This document shows, piece after piece, positions 58,201 through 64,000 of a DNA stretch of 64,000 nt. The notes under the pieces are model-generated. The model did no database searches, was not told the origin of the DNA, and was given only the letters and a program-made list of their open reading frames with translations. This DNA is from Cinnamomum chago (taxonomy: Eukaryota > Streptophyta > Magnoliopsida > Laurales > Lauraceae): NCBI GenBank assembly GCA_038049695.1, contig CP142452.1, positions 107,083,001 through 107,147,000 of the forward strand. The letters run 5' to 3'. Position 1 is the stretch's first letter. Each line of letters opens with the position of its first letter. A program made the position numbers and the translations under genes.

Positions 58201-58897
58201 AACTTTACCAATTAGGTTTTTTTTTTTTTTTTTTTTATAACTCAAATTTGTAATTAAAAACCAAGGAATTGTTAGCATGGAAAAATGGGAAATCATTCAT
58301 TTTCTGCGCAAAATGCTCAAATTTTCCATTAGAAGTTATAGGTATTTGGAAATAGTTTATGGGAGAGAATGATTTGCCATTGCTTTATGTTAAAGTTTCC
58401 CATGGGAGGTGGAAGAATTTTGAGGCACATGGAATGCAGCTTTGGACCCAAGAGGAAAAGAGCCATTCTGTGCAGATTTGTGATCACAAGCGCGCTTAAA
58501 GGTCGGTAACTTCTTCTTCTGTTGCCCTCCAATTAGTAATTCCTGTTACTTTGGTCATCTTTAATTGGTCATAGCAAGTAACAAAGAAACTGTCACTTAT
58601 GGGAGAATGGGTTATCCAAAACATGAACCTTAAATTGGGTAAGCTGAATTCAGATTATAAATATCAAAAAGGGTCCATAGACCAAAAACCCAATTCCACT
58701 CAATCCAACATGTAGCCCCTTTCAATCCAAACCCATAACCCAATTTGGATTCGAAGAGGGAAAAATGGAGTTGAAAGAGAGAGGGAATGATAGAGAAGTA
58801 GAAATAGGCCAAGGGATTAACTCAACAAATGTTTCTACAGACCAAAGCAGGACAAACGACCAAGGCAAACAAAACCTCTATCCTGAAATTATTAGCA
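55220..58897. other. Convergent intergenic region between RLK-D and RLK-E
   Basis: The RLK-D 3' untranslated region comes first. 55980-56830 is AT-rich with loosely repeated motifs such as tggaattccaaaat, aagagattggaat and gccatcacatcata, probably two or three diverged copies of one repeat. 56930-57440 is CT-rich and resembles a plant 5' leader (many ttcttcttc/tctctc runs; microsatellite at 57698-57745), but no gene could be assigned downstream. The rest shows nothing recognisable apart from the small inverted-repeat element at 57974. Confidence 0.5.
57974..58096. mobile_element. 123-bp inverted-repeat mini element
   Basis: Starts CCTATGATGCCCAGATACGG and ends ATCCGTGCATCATAGG, an imperfect inverted repeat of about 18 bases, with a cgatagtcatgg-type interior. 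Non-coding. Class unknown. Confidence 0.6.
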
Positions 58898-61800
58898 CTA
58901 CCTTGGAAGAGGACCCGTCATTGATGGCATGTGGCCATCTGGTACCATTTCAATCAAATTGTTACATCTGGTGTCTGTTTCTCTCCTCCTTAAGCTCAAA
59001 CTTTGTTCCCGAACTCTCTCTAGTGCCAGACTCTCCTTCAATTCATTAACTACATAACTCATGGTCGGCCTTTCCATAGATGTGTCCCGGGTGCATGCCA
59101 TTGCGATCTCTACAGCTTTCCATGCAGAATTGACATCATATTCCTCCTTCAGCCTTGGATCAACCACCCTAGTTATTTCACCTCGCGCTGTCAAAGGACT
59201 GACCCACTGAGGAATGTGTATCCTTTCTGAGGTCTTGATTATAGCAGGTTGGCCTGTGATTAGCTCTAAGAGAACAATCCCAAAGCTAAACTCGTTGCTC
59301 TTCTCATTCAACTGGTTGGAAATGTTATACCTGTATGGAAATTTAGTCAAATTAGTTTATATATTATTTCCATCATGGTTCTAAGGCATAGGGAAGTGAA
59401 GAAAAGAGTACTCTGGATCAAGATATCCTGGTGTGCCCATGACTGTAGTTGATACATGAGTGAGCCCTTCCACAGGGAAAACCTTAGATAGCCCAAAATC
59501 TGCTATTTTAGCCTCTAATCTTTCATTCAAGGGGATATTTGTTGCCTTCACATCTCTGTGAATTATAGGTGGCTTGCAACCAGTATGCAAAGACTCCAAT
59601 CCTACAACACGCGCTCATCAAATTATTATGCCAACTAAATGTAAATAGATATAAAAGAGTAAGTTCATCTACATATTAACCTTGGGCGGCATCTACTGCT
59701 ATTCAAAGTCGAATCCCCCAACTTAAGGCATTTGCATTACCTACAGCATATTTAGCCATATCAAATTTTTAATTGAGAAAGTTCCACAAATGTGAAATTT
59801 ATGTCTGGTGTCATTTTTGTCCCACGAGGCTCATACCTGTGAGGTACTCATGTAGGTTTCCTTTGGCCATATATTCATAGATAATTGCCTTGTTCCCATC
59901 TTCATCACAATACCCAATGAAAGAGGCCAAGTTCCTGTGATGAGCTCTCATCAAGAGCTCAACCAGCAATCCAAATCCAAACCTTTAATCTAACAATAAA
60001 CTTTTCCCCCTGTTATTAGGTTTAGTCCTCTAATTTTGTTCGAGGAAAGAACTTTAGCTGCACACAGGACACTTGCCTCGGTCCGAAATTCCTTAGACCC
60101 TTGAGATGATGATTGAGAGAGCATCTTAACAGAAACTTGGGTTCCATCTTTCGCGCATCCATGATAAACGACTTCAAATCCTTCTTTGCCGATGATCCTT
60201 TCGAAGTTGTCGGTGATCGAGATGATCTCTACATAGGTGATCCGTCGATTCTCCAATCTAAGGGAACCATCTTTCTTTTTTCTGTTACTGATGGAACCAA
60301 CTTCTTCATTTTCCTTTAGTAGAGAGAATCTATGGCTGATCAAACATAAGAGGTTGGTAACACAGTTCCAAAGGGGCAGTAAGCCCATAACCATCCATTT
60401 ACTGCACCATCTCTTGGGTGAATCAGGGGTCTTATTGGTTGGGAGTTCATTACCACCTGATCAATCACCAATTTGTTGATTCAATCTATAAAATTCTATA
60501 GATTGAATTTTCTAAGTCGACCGGTCATTGTAACCTCCCAACTGTAAAATGGTCTTTTGATTGCTCTGATAATAGATCAACAGGTTCTCACTAATTAGTG
60601 AAAAATCTAATAAAAAAAAGTGAAAATGGAAACTTTACCTCTCTGTCTTCTCCTTTGTGCAAAATTTTGAGGTACAAGAGAACTACAATGATTAGCAGAA
60701 CGAGTGCTGGAATAACTGATGCGAGTACCGGGACAAGAACCTTTCGGTGTTTTTTGCATGTACCAACTTGACATGGTTCTGTGTCATGGATCACATTGAC
60801 ATTAGAAGAGCCAATGAGATTTGGATTGTTACCGACACTGACAACACAAGCCAAGTTGAACATGCCATTATTGCAAGCAGAATCAGAATTCTATGTGGGA
60901 AAGGACATGATAAAGTATGCAGTGAATAATGATATAAAGGGAATTCTAAGATGTGCAACTCTGTTTCTCTCTTCATGTCATGATGTAAACTATGCATCCT
61001 TTCCATTGACATTCTTTTGCTCTCCTCAAAAATCCTCCAGCAGAAAGGTGTTTCCAGAATTTGGGGACTTGAAGCTATATAAGTGGTTGGGACCCTTTAG
61101 GCTATTGGTTCAGATCTGTTGCATGTGTTGCAAGTGTCATTGTATAAAGTCAATGGAAATTTGATAGGAAGCAAAGACATTGGGGAAAAAAAAAAAAAAA
61201 AAAAACTACGGAAGTGGGAGAGGAAAAAAAACACAATGGAAGCCATTGATAATGAGACGTCACTGGCCAAACAAATTACATTTCATAGGGAACCAAGTTT
61301 CATGCTGAAGATAGTCAAACAGAATAGCTTGAGGACATCTTTATTCAAAACATTTTTCTCTTTCTTCTTGTTCTGTTGTCTGAAAATAAGTTTCCTGTTA
61401 AACTGCATTCAATTCATTAAGTAAGCAGCCTAAGAACAATTCTCATCTAGTCCTGCACCTTTGGAAACTTACATGCAATAGTGCTACTGATTTTCTTATA
61501 TGGAATAAGGTGCATTTCATAGATTTGCACTATAAACTAACCTCAATGAAAGCGACCCATTCCTTGATCAGTCTAAAAGAACAGCAGGAATTGTTCCTGT
61601 CAATTTGTTGTTTGACAAATTCCTGCAAGAAGTACAATTATTTTGCTACAAATTCTCTTCTGGAAAAATCCAACTAGTTGAATTAGCAAAGATTACAGCT
61701 TACAAGATCCTTTGGGATGGTAGTTCTGTGAGAAAATCAGGCACATGGCCTGTCAAGCTATTGTTCCATACATCCCTGAAACAGAAAAGCTCATATTATT

Positions 61801-62228
61801 ATTTTCCTTGCGCACTGAATAAAGTACTTCATTCTCATTGATGCATACTGTGATCTTGGCCTTATAGAAATTAAAATTAAAATTTTCCTTTGGAGCAAAA
61901 TTTGTGTAAGCCAAAGGTTGCAGGCCACTTTGTATCGCTTTGGACAACAAAATCCTCTTAATTAGACCACAGATCACATCACAGGCTGACAATAATGTTG
62001 CTGCTACCAAAACTGTGCGCTTCACTTACAAAGACTGGATTGATGCAAGGTAGGCCAGAGAAGGAGCTATTTCACCCGTTAATCCACTAGAAGAAAGACT
62101 CTACAAAATGGAAAATATGGTTCCATTAATGTGTAATCTTAACTAATAGTGGAGGAAAGGATATAAAAGATCATGTCTACACAATAGTCTATGGTGATAC
62201 TCACAGAGAGATGATTGTGGGGGGTTTT
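58898..62228 (-). pseudogene. RLK-E: LRR receptor kinase pseudogene, 5' half missing
   Basis: Minus-strand exons: end of the exon before the LRRs (62228 to about 62203), LRR exons about 62101-62030, 61775-61704 and 61622-61542, membrane exon 60837-60639, kinase exons ending at 60077 and 59837, then 59741-59681, 59601-59412 and 59330-58898. Lesions: TGA in the third LRR exon (61568-61570) where the family has Gln; TGA in the 59741-59681 exon (59703-59705) where Arg is expected, a CpG change; lost acceptor AG before the second kinase exon; glycine loop G-K-E-G-F-E; and N-E-F-S-F-G in place of D-V-Y-S-F-G. The first kinase exon ends with a GC donor (gag/gcaagt), a rare but legal type. It belongs to a different branch from RLK-A/B. 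Homology stops inside the pre-LRR exon, where RLK-F begins on the other strand. Confidence 0.87.
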
Positions 62229-62235
62229 GAGTCAG

Positions 62236-63794
62236 GGTAATTGATTGGGCAATTCCTATTGTTGTGGGAGGGGACATAAGGGATGTGATTGACCCAAATT
62301 TAGAAGATACTTATTACATCAAATCCATTCAAAAAGATGCAGAAATTGCACGTGCATGCACCTCACCAAAATCCATAGATAGACCTCACATGAGAGATGT
62401 TATAGTCGAGTTGAAGGTAGAGATGTCAAATGGGCCGGGCCGGCCCAAACAGGCCACGGCCCGGTCAACGGCACGGCCCACAAGGCACGGCCAGTGACAC
62501 GGGTCGTGCTGGGCCGAGGAGGCTGGGCTCGTTGGCCCGCTAGGCCCGTCTGGCACGTGGGCTGCCCTCTGTGGCCCGCCTGGCCCGCCCAAAAGTGATT
62601 TTTTTTAAAAAAATTATTCATTTTACCCCCCCCCCCCCCCCCCAAACAGCCATAAAACGATCATATAAGGGGTTTTGTGTCCTTTTCAATAGGGGTTTTG
62701 TGTCCTTTTCAATTTGACAAAGTCTATAATACTATAACCCTCATATTCTTTTTCTAAATTTATTAGTGTTATTTATACGGCAAAAAAAAAAAAAAAGACT
62801 CTCTCTCTACTCTAGATTCTTCTCAGCTTTAATTAACTTGTTGAAATCTTGAGTTAAAAAAAAAAAAAAAAAAGTAAACCCACCAAAGGGCCTATAATAT
62901 GATATATCCTTAAAATTTATGTTAATCAGATGGTCTTGAAATATTTATTTGTTTCAAACATAAACATTGCACAGTGATGAACACAACTGTTCACTTTAGT
63001 GCTATCAATAGACTTACTTGGTAGTGGAAAAGATAATCATGAGAATAAACCATCAATGATAGTGAATTTTCAAAATGAAATTTCACAGTCGGAAATCCAT
63101 CATCAACGCTACAATTTATGAGGAAATGGCATCTTATAAGATCAATGTACATTAATCAAGAAATATAAATATTAAACATGTTCAAAGAACTTACTCCAGA
63201 GCAAGTGTCCGGACAAGAATACATGTAAAGAAAATAATTAGGCATTACAGGAAAGGAATATTAATAGAAAAGTATCAAAAAACATGCTGCTTAAGGTAGT
63301 GTTACAGATAAAATAATCAGTAAGGTACTGAGACCGATGTGATCTATGTAAAGACGAGACATATAATCATTATCATGTTGGAGATGGCAAGGATTTTAAA
63401 ATGCCAACACAAAAGATCCAATACATATGTTTTAAAAAAAAGGATCTGATACATATGATTAGATGTCAGTGATCTGAATGAGGTAAGGCCCTAAGGATAG
63501 GAATATTGAAGGAGAAGATCACATGCTTAGCTTTATAAGCAAATATAGGCTTTAGATTTGGGTATTAGTGTTATTTCAAAAAAAAATGAAAAAAAAAAAA
63601 AAAAACAGGCCCGCTGGCCCGCTCCAGGGCGGGCCGTGCCAGGGTATTTCCCTGTTTGACATCTCTAGTTGAAGGAGTATATTGGAAATGAGAAAGCCCT
63701 TGAAAGTAAAAGTGCCCCTGAAAGTGCTGCGTGCATGGATAGTGGACCAGTACAAATAACCTCTGAGATTTTATCGTATCTTTCAGCAAGGTAG
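62236..63794 (+). pseudogene. RLK-F: last kinase exon fragment interrupted by a hAT element
   Basis: The plus strand encodes I-D-W-A, G-G-D-I-R-D-V-I-D-P, A-C-T-S-P and R-P-H-M-R-D-V, the end of an LRR-RLK kinase domain, up to 62417. After the hAT insertion the frame resumes at 63676 and ends in a normal family tail (S-A-R stop at 63792-63794). Apart from the transposon the frame is clean, so this exon was intact until recently. Its other exons are absent: immediately left is RLK-E in opposite orientation, a breakpoint near 62230. Confidence 0.88.
62418..63667. mobile_element. 1250-bp non-autonomous hAT element
   Basis: Ends TAGAGATGTCAAA and TTTGACATCTCTA form the terminal inverted repeat. 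A perfect 8-bp target duplication gttgaagg lies at 62410-62417 and 63668-63675. Both subterminal regions carry gggccg and ggcacggcc motifs, while the centre is AT-rich with no transposase. Excision in silico gives back an uninterrupted kinase reading frame, so host and boundaries are certain. The perfect duplication indicates a young insertion. Confidence 0.95.
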
Positions 63795-64000
63795 ATTCAT
63801 CATCGCATCCAATTACAGATAGTGAAATTAGTTTCAAGGTGTTCGGGTCCATCAACAGATTAATTGTTCATAAGTTTGAATAATGCCAACAGATTTCATA
63901 TGCAGGTAAAATAAGGAAAATCAATTTTACCATTTAACACAATGAGAATGGTAAATTGTGATATTGTGTTGTCTTGTCTGTTTAGTGGATCTTACAGTAC
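63795..64000. other. RLK-F 3' flank
   Basis: AT-rich sequence after the stop; nothing recognised before the window ends. Confidence 0.5.

Noticed and set aside
1-64000. tRNA, rRNA or microRNA genes
   Set aside because: None could be recognised. The large inverted repeats at 22853, 27429 and 39486 are explained by foldback MITEs with target duplications.

Overview
The window is nuclear DNA of a flowering plant. It has AT-rich introns with GT-AG splice sites, a Tat-lineage Ty3/gypsy retrotransposon, several MITE families, and a cluster of plant receptor-like kinase genes of the malectin-like/LRR type (LRR-RLK subfamily I, the family of Arabidopsis FRK1/SIRK and IOS1). The species cannot be named from the sequence alone. 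All exon models below were built by hand from splice sites, reading phase and comparison between copies inside the window.

Layout. 1-9202: most of a Tat-lineage element. It has an open gag-pol frame with an extra RNase H, a 59-bp tandem repeat, an antisense intron-containing gene that is now frameshifted, and a 3' LTR. 9203-18119 (minus): receptor kinase RLK-A. It is killed by loss of a splice donor with a stop after the membrane segment, and its 3' end is cut off by the LTR. 22389-32416 (minus): RLK-B, a tandem sister whose 13 exons join into 889 codons with no break, so probably the one complete functional gene here. 36703-37498 (minus): RLK-C, a lone last exon split by a MITE. 41368-45089 (plus): the first four exons of an epsin (ENTH-domain) gene with a 2.2-kb probable solo LTR in intron 3; the rest of the gene was not found. 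47925-55219 (plus): RLK-D, an open kinase region without ectodomain, preceded by an array of duplicated 72-nt exon-like units. 58898-62228 (minus): RLK-E, a pseudogene cut off in its ectodomain. 62236-63794 (plus): RLK-F, the last exon of another kinase, interrupted by a 1250-bp hAT-type element with a perfect 8-bp target duplication.

The locus behaves like a birth-and-death cluster: tandem copies of one defence/senescence-type receptor kinase, most of them broken, with transposons of many classes (Ty3/gypsy, copia-like LTRs, CACTA, Mutator, hAT, LINE) in introns, exons and promoters. Copy-to-copy comparison provides empty sites that date and prove several insertions.

The strongest candidate for something undescribed is the array in front of the RLK-D kinase (47925-50376). 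About nine full or partial copies of a short exon resembling the first 72 nt of the kinase exon lie in tandem with their flanking introns. Most still have splice sites, and every open copy has a length divisible by three in phase 1-1. Any number of them could be spliced in without breaking the frame, each adding about 24 residues to the juxtamembrane region. Transcript data would settle whether they are used.
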